From NCBI RefSeq assembly GCF_028369295.1, contig NZ_JAQMYP010000017.1, positions 1 through 64,000 on the forward strand: 64,000 nt of DNA, in the 5' to 3' direction. The translations under genes and the position numbers were made by a program. The notes beneath the pieces are model-generated. The model was not told where the DNA came from. It saw nothing but the letters and a program-made list of their open reading frames with translations, and searched no databases. How positions within the stretch are numbered: the stretch's first letter is position 1; every line of letters starts with the position of its first letter. Positions 1 through 8,118 of this stretch are shown piece by piece. The DNA is from Streptomyces sp. HD. GTDB taxonomy: Bacteria; Actinomycetota; Actinomycetes; Streptomycetales; Streptomycetaceae.

Positions 1-81
1 CAGTTCTGAGGCAACGACCGTTGTCGGCTTTGAGTTGAACAGACAAAAGAAGAGTGTGCTTGTTCGCTCGAAACCATTAGG
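1..81 (+). other. 23S-5S rRNA spacer (3' part)
   Basis: This stretch lies directly before the 5S rRNA and is comparatively A/T-rich (gaacagacaaaagaag), as transcribed rRNA spacers in Streptomyces are. No open reading frame or tRNA is visible. The 23S gene itself must lie outside the window to the left. Confidence 0.6.
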
Positions 82-200
82 GTTTCGGTGGTCATAGCGT
101 GAGGGAAACGCCCGGTTACATTCCGAACCCGGAAGCTAAGCCTTACAGCGCCGATGGTACTGCAGGGGGGACCCTGTGGGAGAGTAGGACACCGCCGAAC
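82..200 (+). rRNA. rrf: 5S ribosomal RNA
   Basis: The sequence begins gtttcggtggtcatagcg and ends gagtaggacaccgccgaac. It contains the conserved 5S core with ttccgaacccggaagctaag in the middle. The 119-nt length and the complementary ends (ttcggtg with caccgcc) match the Streptomyces 5S fold. A strong terminator follows at once, so this is the end of an rRNA operon read left to right. The exact 3' end may differ by a few bases. Confidence 0.95.
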
Positions 201-209
201 AATCTTTGG

Positions 210-256
210 AGGACCCCTGGTCCCAGCGTTCAGCTGGGACCAGGGGTCCTTTTGTT
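210..256 (+). terminator. rRNA operon terminator
   Basis: A 17-18 bp perfect stem (ggacccctggtcccagc pairing with its complement) around a 5-nt loop is followed by a T-rich tract (ttttgttttt). It is a classic intrinsic terminator placed 10 nt after the 5S gene. Confidence 0.93.
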
Positions 257-293
257 TTTACAATGCTTGCGGTACCGAAGACAGGAGTCACCG

Positions 294-2102
294 ATGTCCA
301 CCAACTCTCCCGACGACCGACCGGAGCGCGACCAGCGGCGACGGGACAGTGGTGACCGCAACGACCGGGGGGATCGAGGCGGATACCGCGGCGGGGACCG
401 TGGCGGGGATCGCGGTGGCTTCCGTCGTGACAACGACCGCCGCGACAATGATCGTCGTGACAACGACCGTGGTGACCGCGGTCGTTATCGTCGCGACGAC
501 AGCCGTGGTGGCTACGGTGGCCGGCGCGATGATCGACGTGACGACCGCCGTGACGACCGCCGTGACGACCGTCGAGACGACCGCCGTGACGACCGGCGCG
601 ATGGTGACCGTGGGTCTCGGCCTGGGTTCCGTCGTGACGATCGGTTCGGTGGGCCGCGTCGGGACGATCGGGATCGCGAGCGTGGGTTCAGGAGGGACGG
701 CGATCGTCCCTCGTACCGTCGTGACGACCGCGGAGAGCGTCGGGACGACGACCGTGGTGGGTTCCGGCGTGACGACCAACGCGGTGGCTACGGTCGCCGT
801 GATGACCGTCGTGACGACCGTCGGGGTGACGACCGGGACCGTGGCTTCCGCCGTGATGACCGTCGTGATGATCGCCGTGATGACCGTCGTGATGATCGCC
901 GTGATGACCGTCGTGATGATCGCCGTGATGACCGTCGTGACGGTGATCGGGGTGGCTTCCGGCGTGACGACCGTGGCGATCGGGACCGTGGGTTCCGTCG
1001 GGATGACCGTGGTGACCGTGGCGATCGGGACCGTGGGTACCGTCGAGATGACCGGGGTGACCGTGGTGACCGTGGTGACCGGGACCGTGGGTTCCGGCGG
1101 GACGATCGGCGTGATGAGCGGCGCGACGGTGATCGTGGTGGCTTCCGGCGTGATGACAGCCGGGGTGAGCGCGGTGGGTTCCGGGGCCGGGACGACCGTG
1201 GTGGCCGGGGGCCCCGTCGCGACGACCGAGGTGGGCGTCCCGGAGGGTTCCGTGGGCGTGACGACCGCCGGGACGACCGGCGTGGTGGCGGGCGGTTCCG
1301 TGACGAGCGGGATCGGGACCGTGGGGACCGCGAGCCGATCAAGCGGCTGCCGATCCCCGAGGACGTCACGGGCGACGAGATCGACAAAGACGTACGGCAG
1401 GAGCTGCAGAGCCTGCCCAAGACGCTCGCGGAGGACGTCGCCAAGAACCTGGTGATGGTCGCGCGGCTCATCGACGAGGACCCCGAGGGGGCCTACGGCT
1501 ACTCCAAGGTGGCGTTGCGGCTGGCTTCGCGTGTCGCGGCCGTACGCGAGGCGGCCGGGTTCGCGGCGTACGCGAATCAGAAGTACGCCGAGGCTCTCGC
1601 CGAGTTCCGGGCTGCTCGGCGGATGACCGGGAACACCGATCTGTGGCCGGTCATGGCCGACTGCGAGCGTGGGCTCGGGCGGCCGGAGAAGGCGCTGGAC
1701 ATGGCCGGGGCGCCCGACGTGCACAAGCTGGACAAGGCCGGGCAGGTCGAGATGCGGCTGGTCGCGGCCGGCGCCCGGCGTGACATGGGGCAGCTGGACG
1801 CGGCCATCGTGACGCTGCAGAGCCCCGAGCTGGCCTCCAACGCCGTACAGCCGTGGACCGCGCGGCTGCGGTACGCGTATGCCGATGCGCTGCTTGCCGC
1901 CGGGCGGCAGGGTCAGGCGCGGGAGTGGTTCGCGAAGGCTGTCGAGGCCGACAAGGACGGCAGCACGGACGCATCCGACCGGCTTGCCGAGATGGACGGT
2001 GTCGAGTTTGTCGATGCCTTCAACGAGGACGATGACGAGGCCGAGGACGGCGGCAGCGAGGGGCAGGCTCAGGCTCGGCCCGATGAGGGCGACCAGGAGT
2101 GA
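294..2102 (+). CDS. Arg/Asp-rich low-complexity protein with C-terminal TPR-like domain
   Basis: A 602-residue protein in two parts. Residues 1 to about 345 are a highly charged, presumably disordered region made of RRDD, GGFRRDD and DRGDRG units, with pure RRDD blocks near residues 76-102 and 165-222. Residues about 345-602 are Ala-rich helical repeats (for example ALAEFRAARRMTG and REWFAKAVEAD) that look like tetratricopeptide repeats, ending in an acidic tail. The ATG at 294 has an ACAGGAG ribosome site 7 nt upstream; earlier in-frame codons run through the 5S gene and are not a gene. The place next to the HAD phosphatase, small protein and tlyA corresponds to M. tuberculosis Rv1691 (recalled). 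The Arg/Gly-rich arm suggests RNA or ribosome binding, which is inference only. Confidence 0.85.
   Translation: MSTNSPDDRPERDQRRRDSGDRNDRGDRGGYRGGDRGGDRGGFRRDNDRRDNDRRDNDRGDRGRYRRDDSRGGYGGRRDDRRDDRRDDRRDDRRDDRRDDRRDGDRGSRPGFRRDDRFGGPRRDDRDRERGFRRDGDRPSYRRDDRGERRDDDRGGFRRDDQRGGYGRRDDRRDDRRGDDRDRGFRRDDRRDDRRDDRRDDRRDDRRDDRRDDRRDGDRGGFRRDDRGDRDRGFRRDDRGDRGDRDRGYRRDDRGDRGDRGDRDRGFRRDDRRDERRDGDRGGFRRDDSRGERGGFRGRDDRGGRGPRRDDRGGRPGGFRGRDDRRDDRRGGGRFRDERDRDRGDREPIKRLPIPEDVTGDEIDKDVRQELQSLPKTLAEDVAKNLVMVARLIDEDPEGAYGYSKVALRLASRVAAVREAAGFAAYANQKYAEALAEFRAARRMTGNTDLWPVMADCERGLGRPEKALDMAGAPDVHKLDKAGQVEMRLVAAGARRDMGQLDAAIVTLQSPELASNAVQPWTARLRYAYADALLAAGRQGQAREWFAKAVEADKDGSTDASDRLAEMDGVEFVDAFNEDDDEAEDGGSEGQAQARPDEGDQE
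516..950 (+). repeat. In-gene RRDD-coding repeats
   Basis: Twelve-base units of the type cgtgacgaccgc / cgtgatgaccgt are repeated in two blocks (about 516-602 and 790-950), each unit coding for RRDD or DDRR. The repetition also keeps a second forward frame and one reverse frame open over more than 1.2 kb. Confidence 0.85.
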
Positions 2103-2131
2103 GCCACGCAGAGTGAGCCACGTATGAAGTG

Positions 2132-2165
2132 AGGGGCGGGATCCCGGTCGGGGGCCCGCCCCTTC
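2132..2165. terminator. Bidirectional terminator between converging genes
   Basis: An 8-bp G/C stem (ggggcggg with cccgcccc) around a 14-nt loop lies in the 83-bp gap between the ends of the TPR protein and DUF1015 genes. It has no strong T tract, as is usual in Streptomyces. Confidence 0.6.
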
Positions 2166-2185
2166 GGCGTTCTACAGGCCCGTTT

Positions 2186-3478
2186 CTAGAGGTCCAGTGC
2201 GCGCAGGACCAGGCCCGAGGCCGGCTTCGGGCCGAACGACGTCGACTTGCGGGGCATCGTGACGCCCTGGCGGGCCAGGTCGCGTACGACGTCCTCGCGG
2301 ACCGGGTGCATCAGGACGGCCGTACCGCCGTCGCGTTCCGCCTTGGTGACGGTGGCGGCGGTGTCGTGGATGTAGGCGATCCGAGTGGGGTCGTCCTCGG
2401 GGATGTGCCAGACGTGGGCGAGGAGTGTGGCGTGCAGGACGGTCGCGTCCAGGGTGCGCCAGGCGGCGGGGCGGTCGGCGGGCACCGTGCGGGCGAGGAG
2501 GGCCTGGTCCGGTTGGTCGACGAGGTGGAAGGCGCCGTCTCCGGCGAGAAGGTACGCGTTGCTCGCGCACGCCGCGTCGGCCAGCGCCTCCAGGGCCTCG
2601 GGCAGCGGGACTTCGAGGCGGCGTACGCGGAACAGGCCGTCGAGGGAGGCCAGGGCGTCCGGCACGGACAAACCGTGCAGGAGGCGGTGGATGGCACGGA
2701 CGCGGAGGGGGTAGCGGGCCGTGTCGACCAGGAGGACCAGGCCGTAGTCCCAGGGGCTGGGTGAGGAGTGCTCCGCGCGTAGACGGCGGTATGTCGCCCA
2801 GCGGTGATGGCCGTCGGCGATCAGGGCCTGGTGGCGGGTCAGGTCGGACCGGATGCCGGCCATGTCGGCGGGGTCGGTGATCGACCAGAGGCGGTGGCTG
2901 AAGCCGTCCTCCGTGGTGGTCGACAGCAGTGGCGGGCTTTCGACCGTGCGCTCGATGACGGCGGTCGTGTCGGCCGCCGTGCCGTTGCCGCGGTAGGTCA
3001 GGAGGAGGGGTTCGAGGTTCGCTGACGTGGCGCGCATCAGGGCCGCCCGGTCGGCGACCACATGCGGCATGACGTCCTCGTGCGGCAGGACCAGGCCCTC
3101 CGACGGCTCCGTCACGCGCAGGGCACCGATGATGCCGCGCTGCAGCATGCCGTTGCCGTCGTGCTGTTCGTAGACGTACAGGCCGGGCTCGGGGTCGGCG
3201 GTCAGGACGCCGTCGGACAGCCAGCGGTGCAGGGTCCGGGCCGCCTGTTCGTTGCGGGAGCTGGGGGTGTCGGCCTGGGGGAGGATCAGGCGGACGATGT
3301 TGTGCGGGTCGGCCGACTCAAGATGGAGCAGGCCGTCGGGGCGGACCACGACGTCGTACGGCGGTGAAGTCACGGCGGCCAGGCTGCCGACCCGGTCGGG
3401 GTCGTAACGAAGACCTCGGAACGGGGTGAGTTCGAGGCCTCGGCGCTCCATTGCTTCCGGGTGACCTGCTGTGTTCAT
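2186..3478 (-). CDS. DUF1015 family protein
   Basis: A 430-residue soluble protein recognised as DUF1015 (COG4198) from its start (LTPFRGLRYDPDRVG, then SPPYDVV) and its central ADGHHRWATYRRLR motif. GHHRxxA resembles the GxHRxxA box of the ParB/SerK/SbnI fold, whose characterised members include free-serine kinases, so a nucleotide-dependent kinase role is possible but unproven. The full usual length is present. The ATG at 3478 is preceded by TACGAT with a 6-nt gap and no ribosome site, which fits a leaderless mRNA. It faces away from the HAD gene and converges with the TPR gene. Confidence 0.85.
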   Translation of the reverse strand: MNTAGHPEAMERRGLELTPFRGLRYDPDRVGSLAAVTSPPYDVVVRPDGLLHLESADPHNIVRLILPQADTPSSRNEQAARTLHRWLSDGVLTADPEPGLYVYEQHDGNGMLQRGIIGALRVTEPSEGLVLPHEDVMPHVVADRAALMRATSANLEPLLLTYRGNGTAADTTAVIERTVESPPLLSTTTEDGFSHRLWSITDPADMAGIRSDLTRHQALIADGHHRWATYRRLRAEHSSPSPWDYGLVLLVDTARYPLRVRAIHRLLHGLSVPDALASLDGLFRVRRLEVPLPEALEALADAACASNAYLLAGDGAFHLVDQPDQALLARTVPADRPAAWRTLDATVLHATLLAHVWHIPEDDPTRIAYIHDTAATVTKAERDGGTAVLMHPVREDVVRDLARQGVTMPRKSTSFGPKPASGLVLRALDL

Positions 3479-3484
3479 CCCGGC

Positions 3485-3490
3485 ATCGTA
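3485..3490 (-). promoter_or_regulatory. Leaderless -10 element (TACGAT) of the DUF1015 gene
   Basis: TACGAT on the minus strand ends 6 nt before the ATG at 3478, the spacing expected when transcription starts at the start codon. No convincing -35 is seen. Confidence 0.5.
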
Positions 3491-3550
3491 CGGGTGTCAG
3501 TGGCATGGGGGATGATCGGGGGAAAGCCGTCGAACGAGGAGCGATGCGGA

Positions 3551-4579
3551 ATGAGCCAGAGCGTCAGGACGAGGCCCGAGGGCAGTGGCCAGGCCCTGAG
3601 CGAGGCGTACGACACGGCGCTGCTCGACCTCGACGGTGTGGTGTACGCGGGCGGCAATGCGATCGTGCATGCCGTCGAGTCGCTGGCCGAGGCCCGTGCG
3701 GGCGGGATGCATCTCGCCTACGTCACGAACAACGCCCTCCGCACCCCTGACGTCGTGGGCGCGCATCTGACCGCGCTGGGGATACCCACGGGTGCGGACG
3801 ACGTCATCACCTCGGCGCAGGCGGTCGCGCGGCTGATCAGTGAGCAGGTGCCGGAGGGCTCCCGGGTGCTGGTGATCGGTGGGGAAGGGCTGCGGGTGGC
3901 GCTGCGGGAGCGAGGGCTGGAGCCGGTCGAGTCGGCGGACGACGATCCCGCGGCGGTCGTGCAGGGGTACGGCGGGCCCGAGCTGCCGTGGGGGCGGTTC
4001 GCGGAGGCCTGTTACGCCGTCTCGCGCGGGGTGCCCTGGTTCGCGTCGAACACCGACCTGACGATCCCCGGCGCACGGGGCATCGGGCCGGGCAACGGGG
4101 CCGCGGTGGAGGTCGTACGGATAGCCACCGGCGCCGAGCCGCAGGTGGCCGGCAAGCCGTTGCCTCCCATGCACCGGGAGACGATCCTGCGGACCGGCGC
4201 CGAGCGCCCGCTGGTGATCGGGGACCGGCTGGACACGGACATCGAGGGCGCGTTCAACGGGGATGTCGACTCGCTGCTCGTCCTGACCGGGGTGACCGAC
4301 GGGGCGCAGCTGCTGGCCGCGCCGCCGCAGCACCGGCCGACGTATGTCGACGCCGATCTGCGGGGGTTGCTCACCGGGCAGCCGGAGGTCGTCGCGGACG
4401 GGCCCGGCTACCGGTGCGGTGGCTGGACGGCGAGCGCCGGGGCAGAGCGGCTGGAACTCGATGGTGACGGTGCGGCCTTGGACGGGCTGCGGGCGCTGTG
4501 CGCGGCGGCCTGGACCGCGGCCGGGGAGGGCTCGTGTGCGCTGGATGCGGGGAAGGCGCTGGCGCGGCTGGGGTTGTGA
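3551..4579 (+). CDS. HAD-IIA family phosphatase
   Basis: A 342-residue HAD hydrolase of the NagD/IIA type. Motif I is LLDLDGVVYAGG (nucleophile and acid/base Asp), a middle VTNNALRTP gives motif II, GKPLPPM carries the motif III lysine, and VIGDRLDTDIEGA is motif IV. A type-IIA cap sits between motifs II and III, and about 60 extra residues follow the core. ATG 3551 (MSQSV) is chosen over upstream in-frame codons because GAGGAGC lies just before it. By position it corresponds to M. tuberculosis Rv1692, reported as a glycerol-3-phosphate phosphatase, so that activity is a reasonable guess for this one. Confidence 0.88.
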   Translation: MSQSVRTRPEGSGQALSEAYDTALLDLDGVVYAGGNAIVHAVESLAEARAGGMHLAYVTNNALRTPDVVGAHLTALGIPTGADDVITSAQAVARLISEQVPEGSRVLVIGGEGLRVALRERGLEPVESADDDPAAVVQGYGGPELPWGRFAEACYAVSRGVPWFASNTDLTIPGARGIGPGNGAAVEVVRIATGAEPQVAGKPLPPMHRETILRTGAERPLVIGDRLDTDIEGAFNGDVDSLLVLTGVTDGAQLLAAPPQHRPTYVDADLRGLLTGQPEVVADGPGYRCGGWTASAGAERLELDGDGAALDGLRALCAAAWTAAGEGSCALDAGKALARLGL

Positions 4580-4661
4580 GGGGCGTACGGCTGTCGCACG
4601 GCTGTCGTGCGGTCGCGGTGTGAGGCCGGGCGCGGGCATGCAGCGGGATCGTGGCCGAATG

Positions 4662-4680
4662 GGAGGGTAGGCTAACCTAA
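4662..4680 (+). promoter_or_regulatory. Iron box (DmdR1/IdeR-type operator)
   Basis: The 19-mer ggagggtaggctaacctaa matches the actinobacterial iron-box consensus TTAGGTTAGGCTAACCTAA at most positions, with a perfect right half. It ends 4 nt before the GTG of the first permease and covers the likely -10 (TAACCT, 4673-4678). Fe(II)-loaded DmdR1 would therefore block this promoter, giving expression only when iron is scarce. Confidence 0.85.
4673..4678 (+). promoter_or_regulatory. Leaderless -10 element (TAACCT) of the iron-uptake operon
   Basis: TAACCT lies inside the iron box and ends 6 nt before GTG 4685. No ribosome site precedes that codon, so transcription probably begins at the start codon. 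Confidence 0.55.
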
Positions 4681-4684
4681 CTGC

Positions 4685-5728
4685 GTGTTGGTCGACAGTC
4701 CTCCCGAACAGCGTGCGGAGCCCGAGTCCGCGCCCCCAACCCGACGGGCGATACGTGCCGTTGGGCTGCTCGTCTCTGTCCTGATCCTGGTGGTCGTCGC
4801 GTTGGCGAGTATCGCGATCGGGGCGAAACAGCTGTCCGTCGGGGAGGTCTGGCACGGCCTGTTCGAGTCGTCCGGGACCTATGGCGACGTCGTGGTCGAC
4901 GACCGGATCTCGCGCACCGTCCTCGGGCTGCTCGCCGGCGCCGCCCTCGGCCTCTCCGGGGCCGTGCTGCAGGCGCTCACCCGTAACCCGCTCGCCGATC
5001 CCGGTCTGCTCGGCATCAACGCGGGTGCCTCCGCCGCCGTCGTCACCGCCATCACCTTCTTCGGCGTCACGAGTCTGAGCGGCTATGTCTGGTTCGCCTT
5101 CCTCGGCGCGGCCGCGGTCGGGGCGATGGTGTGGTTCCTCGGCGGCAGCCGGGGGGCCACTCCGGTGCGGCTGGCGCTCGCCGGTACGGCGATCAGCGCC
5201 GCGCTCTACGGCTATCTCCAGGCCGTGATGATCACGGACGACGTGGCGCTCAACAAGATGCGCTTCTGGACGGTCGGTTCGCTGTCCTCGGCGAACGACG
5301 AGACCATCACCCAGGTGCTGCCGTTCCTGCTCGCGGGCACCGTCCTCGCGCTCGCCCTCGCCCGGCCGCTGAACGCCATGGAGATGGGCGACGACACCGC
5401 CAGGGCCCTCGGCGCCCATCTGACCCGCACCCGGGTGCTGTCGATGCTCGCCGCGACCGTGCTGTGCGGTGCCGCGACCGCGGCCTGCGGGCCGATCGTG
5501 TTCGTCGGCCTGATGGTGCCGCACGTCGTGCGCTCCTTCACCGGGCCCGACCTGCGCTGGATCCTGCCCTACGCGGCCGTCCTGTCGCCCGTGCTGCTGC
5601 TCGGCGCCGACGTCCTCGGCCGGATGGTGGCCCGGCCTTCCGAGCTCCAGGTCGGCATCGTCACCGCGATCCTCGGCGGACCGGTCTTCATCTTTCTCGT
5701 ACGACGGCGGAGGACGGCGCAGCTGTGA
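4685..5728 (+). CDS. FecCD-type iron-siderophore ABC permease, subunit 1
   Basis: A 347-residue membrane protein of the FecCD family, with about nine or ten hydrophobic segments. Landmarks are GLSGAVLQALTRNPLADPG, LLGINAGAS, a MEMGDDTARALG coupling loop that contacts the ATPase, and GPIVFVGLMVPHVVR. It forms the import channel for ferric siderophores with the next gene product. The GTG at 4685 follows an iron box with no room for a leader. The stop overlaps the next start by 4 bp (GTGA), indicating a translationally coupled operon. No periplasmic binding protein gene is present in this operon. Confidence 0.9.
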   Translation: MLVDSPPEQRAEPESAPPTRRAIRAVGLLVSVLILVVVALASIAIGAKQLSVGEVWHGLFESSGTYGDVVVDDRISRTVLGLLAGAALGLSGAVLQALTRNPLADPGLLGINAGASAAVVTAITFFGVTSLSGYVWFAFLGAAAVGAMVWFLGGSRGATPVRLALAGTAISAALYGYLQAVMITDDVALNKMRFWTVGSLSSANDETITQVLPFLLAGTVLALALARPLNAMEMGDDTARALGAHLTRTRVLSMLAATVLCGAATAACGPIVFVGLMVPHVVRSFTGPDLRWILPYAAVLSPVLLLGADVLGRMVARPSELQVGIVTAILGGPVFIFLVRRRRTAQL

Positions 5729-6828
5729 GCACCGCAGTGAAGAACGCGACGGAGAGCGATGTGAAGGCCGCAGCGAAGGACACCCGGGCCACCCGGGCCA
5801 CCCGTGCCGTGCGGACACCGGGCGGGTTCTCGGTCCGGCTGGACGTCCGGGCGTTGACCGTCGTCGTCCTGCTGCTGGTCGCCGCGCTCGCCGCGAGCGT
5901 GCTGCTGATCGGCACCGGCGACTTCCCGATCCCGGCGGGCGACGTACTCAGGACGCTGGTCGGTGACGGCAATGCGGGGCAGGAGTTCATCGTCAACGAG
6001 CTGCGGCTGCCGCGGGTCCTGGTCGGGCTCCTGGTCGGGGCCTCGCTCGGCCTCGGTGGTGCGCTGTTCCAGGCGCTGTCCCGCAACCCGCTCGGCAGTC
6101 CCGACATCCTGGGCCTCGGACAGGGAGCCACGGCCGGCGCGCTCGTGGTGATCGTCGTGTTCTCCGGAGGGTCCGGGCAGGTCACCGTGGGGGCACTCGC
6201 GGGCGGACTCGGGACCGGGCTGGCCATCTATCTGCTTGCCTGGAAGCGGGGCGTGCACGGCTATCGACTGGTATTGGTCGGAATCGGAATGTCCGCGATC
6301 ATGACGGCGGTCAACGGCTATCTGCTGACCAAGGCCGACCTGGTCGACGCGGCCCGCGCGCTCGTGTGGATGACCGGCTCCCTCAGCGGCCGTGACTGGG
6401 CCCAGGTCTGGCCGCTGCTCTGGCTGTGCGCCGTCCTCGTGCCGTTCGTCCTCGCCAGTGCGCGCGACCTGCGGATGATGGAGATGGGCGACGACGTCTC
6501 GTACGCCCTCGGGGTGCGGGTCGAGCGCGTACGGCTGCTGCTGATGCTGTCCGCCGTGCTGCTCACCGCGGCCGCCACCGCCGCCGCCGGTCCCGTCAGC
6601 TTCGTGGCGCTCACCGCTCCGCAGCTCGCCCGGCGTCTGACCCGCTCGCCCGGGCCGAACCTGCTGCCGTCCCTGTGCATGGGCGCCGCTCTCCTCGTCA
6701 TCGCCGACTGGGTCTCCCAGCAGGTCTTCGGCGCCGACCAGATGCCCGTGGGCGTGGTCACGGGCGTGCTCGGCGGCGTGTACCTGCTCTGGCTGCTGGT
6801 CACAGAGCGCAGGGCGGGCCGGATATGA
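5725..6828 (+). CDS. FecCD-type iron-siderophore ABC permease, subunit 2
   Basis: A 367-residue paralogue of the preceding permease. It has a hydrophilic 35-residue N-terminal arm rich in TRATRA, then the FecCD core with GGALFQALSRNPLGSPD, LGLGQGATAG, the coupling loop MEMGDDVSYALG and GPVSFVALTAPQLARRL. GTG 5725 overlaps the stop of the first permease by 4 bp, which fixes the start. It should pair with subunit 1 as a heterodimeric channel in the cytoplasmic membrane, energised by the ATPase encoded next. Confidence 0.9.
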   Translation: MSTAVKNATESDVKAAAKDTRATRATRAVRTPGGFSVRLDVRALTVVVLLLVAALAASVLLIGTGDFPIPAGDVLRTLVGDGNAGQEFIVNELRLPRVLVGLLVGASLGLGGALFQALSRNPLGSPDILGLGQGATAGALVVIVVFSGGSGQVTVGALAGGLGTGLAIYLLAWKRGVHGYRLVLVGIGMSAIMTAVNGYLLTKADLVDAARALVWMTGSLSGRDWAQVWPLLWLCAVLVPFVLASARDLRMMEMGDDVSYALGVRVERVRLLLMLSAVLLTAAATAAAGPVSFVALTAPQLARRLTRSPGPNLLPSLCMGAALLVIADWVSQQVFGADQMPVGVVTGVLGGVYLLWLLVTERRAGRI

Positions 6829-7745
6829 GCGCCGGTAGCGACACGAGCAGCAGCGGGCCGAACAACGGGCTGAACAACCGAAGGAGCACTGTGAACCGCC
6901 TGTCCGCCGACAACGTCACCCTCGCCTACGACCAGCGGGTCATCGCCGAGCAGCTGTCCGTGGAGATACCCGACAACTCCTTCACCGTGATCGTCGGCCC
7001 GAACGCGTGCGGCAAGTCCACGCTGCTGCGGGCACTGTCACGGATGCTCAAGCCCAGCCAGGGCCGGGTGCTCCTGGACGGGCAGGTCATCCAGTCGATG
7101 CCGGCGAAGAAGGTCGCCCGCACGCTGGGGCTGCTGCCGCAGTCGTCGATCGCGCCCGACGGGATCACCGTCGCCGACCTGGTGGGCCGTGGCCGGTACC
7201 CGCACCAGGGGATCCTGCGCCAGTGGTCGACCGAGGACGAGCGGGTCGTCCAGGAGTCGATGGCGCAGACCGGGGTCGCCGAGCTCGCGGATCGCTATGT
7301 CGACGAACTGTCGGGCGGTCAGCGCCAGCGCGTGTGGATCGCCATGGCGCTCGCCCAGCAGACACCGCTGCTGCTGCTCGACGAGCCGACGACCTACCTC
7401 GACATCCAGCACCAGATCGACGTCCTCGACCTGTGCGCCGAGCTGCACGAGGAGCAGGGGCGCACGCTGGTCGCCGTGCTGCACGACCTCAACCACGCCG
7501 CCCGCTACGCCACGCACCTCATCGCCCTGCGCGGCGGGGAGATCATCGCCGAGGGCGCGCCCAACGACATCGTCACGGCCGAGCTGGTCGAGGAGGTCTT
7601 CGGGCTGCGGTGCCAGGTGATCGACGACCCGGAGACCGGGACGCCCCTGGTGGTGCCGGCCGCGCGGAAGGCGCGGGCCGGGGACAAGCCCGACGCCAAG
7701 GACGCCAAGGGCCTCAGCAAGGTGGCGGCTACAGAAGCTTCCTGA
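6825..7745 (+). CDS. FecE-type iron-siderophore ABC ATPase
   Basis: A 306-residue ATPase with Walker A GPNACGKST, Q-loop LLPQSS, signature LSGGQRQRVWIAMAL, Walker B LLLLDEPTTYLD and H-loop VLHDLNHA, complete for the FecE/FhuC group. The ATG at 6825 overlaps the permease stop (ATGA). An alternative GTG at 6891 has a better AAGGAG site, sits at the edge of the conserved domain (NRLSADNVTLAYDQ), and would drop a Ser/Asn-rich arm of 22 residues. The last 17 bp overlap the 3' end of the opposing SCP2 gene. It powers uptake through the two FecCD subunits under iron-box control. Confidence 0.9.
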   Translation: MSAGSDTSSSGPNNGLNNRRSTVNRLSADNVTLAYDQRVIAEQLSVEIPDNSFTVIVGPNACGKSTLLRALSRMLKPSQGRVLLDGQVIQSMPAKKVARTLGLLPQSSIAPDGITVADLVGRGRYPHQGILRQWSTEDERVVQESMAQTGVAELADRYVDELSGGQRQRVWIAMALAQQTPLLLLDEPTTYLDIQHQIDVLDLCAELHEEQGRTLVAVLHDLNHAARYATHLIALRGGEIIAEGAPNDIVTAELVEEVFGLRCQVIDDPETGTPLVVPAARKARAGDKPDAKDAKGLSKVAATEAS

Positions 7746-8076
7746 GCAGCAGCAGGTCGCGTACGCCCGCGTGCAGCTTCACCCGGCCGGAGCTCCAGGC
7801 CTTGGCGAAGTGCAGCTCGCCGCCGACCAGGGCGATCAGGTCGTCGCCGGTCATGCTCAGTCTGATCTGGGCCTTCTCACGGGGCGGGCCCTGGAGTGTC
7901 TCGTGGACGTGGATCCGGCCGCCCGTCATACGGCCGGCGAACGTGACGTCCAGGTCGGTGATGTGGCAGCTCACCGAGCGGTCCAGGGCCGCGGCCGTGC
8001 GGGCGTCCCCTTCGGCGCGCTGCATGTTGTCCGAGAGCTTTTCGAGTGCGGCGCGGCACTCCTCGATCGTGGCCAT
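7729..8076 (-). CDS. SCP2 sterol-binding-fold protein
   Basis: A 115-residue protein whose sequence (VTFAGRMTGGRIHVHE, then AQIRLSMTGDDLIALVGGELHFAKAW) fits the SCP-2 lipid-transfer fold, as single-domain actinobacterial proteins do. The ligand is unknown. ATG 8076 (MATIEECR) is the natural start of the domain. TACCGT lies 8 nt upstream, making a leaderless or near-leaderless transcript possible. It is divergent from the small acidic protein gene and its 3' end overlaps the FecE gene by 17 bp. Confidence 0.82.
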   Translation of the reverse strand: MATIEECRAALEKLSDNMQRAEGDARTAAALDRSVSCHITDLDVTFAGRMTGGRIHVHETLQGPPREKAQIRLSMTGDDLIALVGGELHFAKAWSSGRVKLHAGVRDLLLLRKLL

Positions 8077-8106
8077 CGCGATCGACGGTACCCCAGCTGT
8101 TCGGGG

Positions 8107-8112
8107 TAGCGT
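8107..8112 (+). promoter_or_regulatory. Leaderless -10 element (TAGCGT)
   Basis: TAGCGT ends exactly 6 nt before ATG 8119, with no ribosome site between. The same hexamer at 6-7 nt is found before three other genes in this window. Confidence 0.6.
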
Positions 8113-8118
8113 CTGGGC

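Noticed and set aside
288..1724. Long minus-strand frame of 478 codons over the RRDD gene
   Set aside because: It is a Val/Thr-repeat mirror of the RRDD-coding DNA, has no ribosome site and continues into the TPR domain out of frame. The same holds for the second forward frame at 154-1455.
3497..5818. 773-codon minus-strand frame over the HAD and FecCD genes
   Set aside because: Arg/Gly/Asp/His-rich composition typical of G/C-rich antisense frames, opposite two clear family members.
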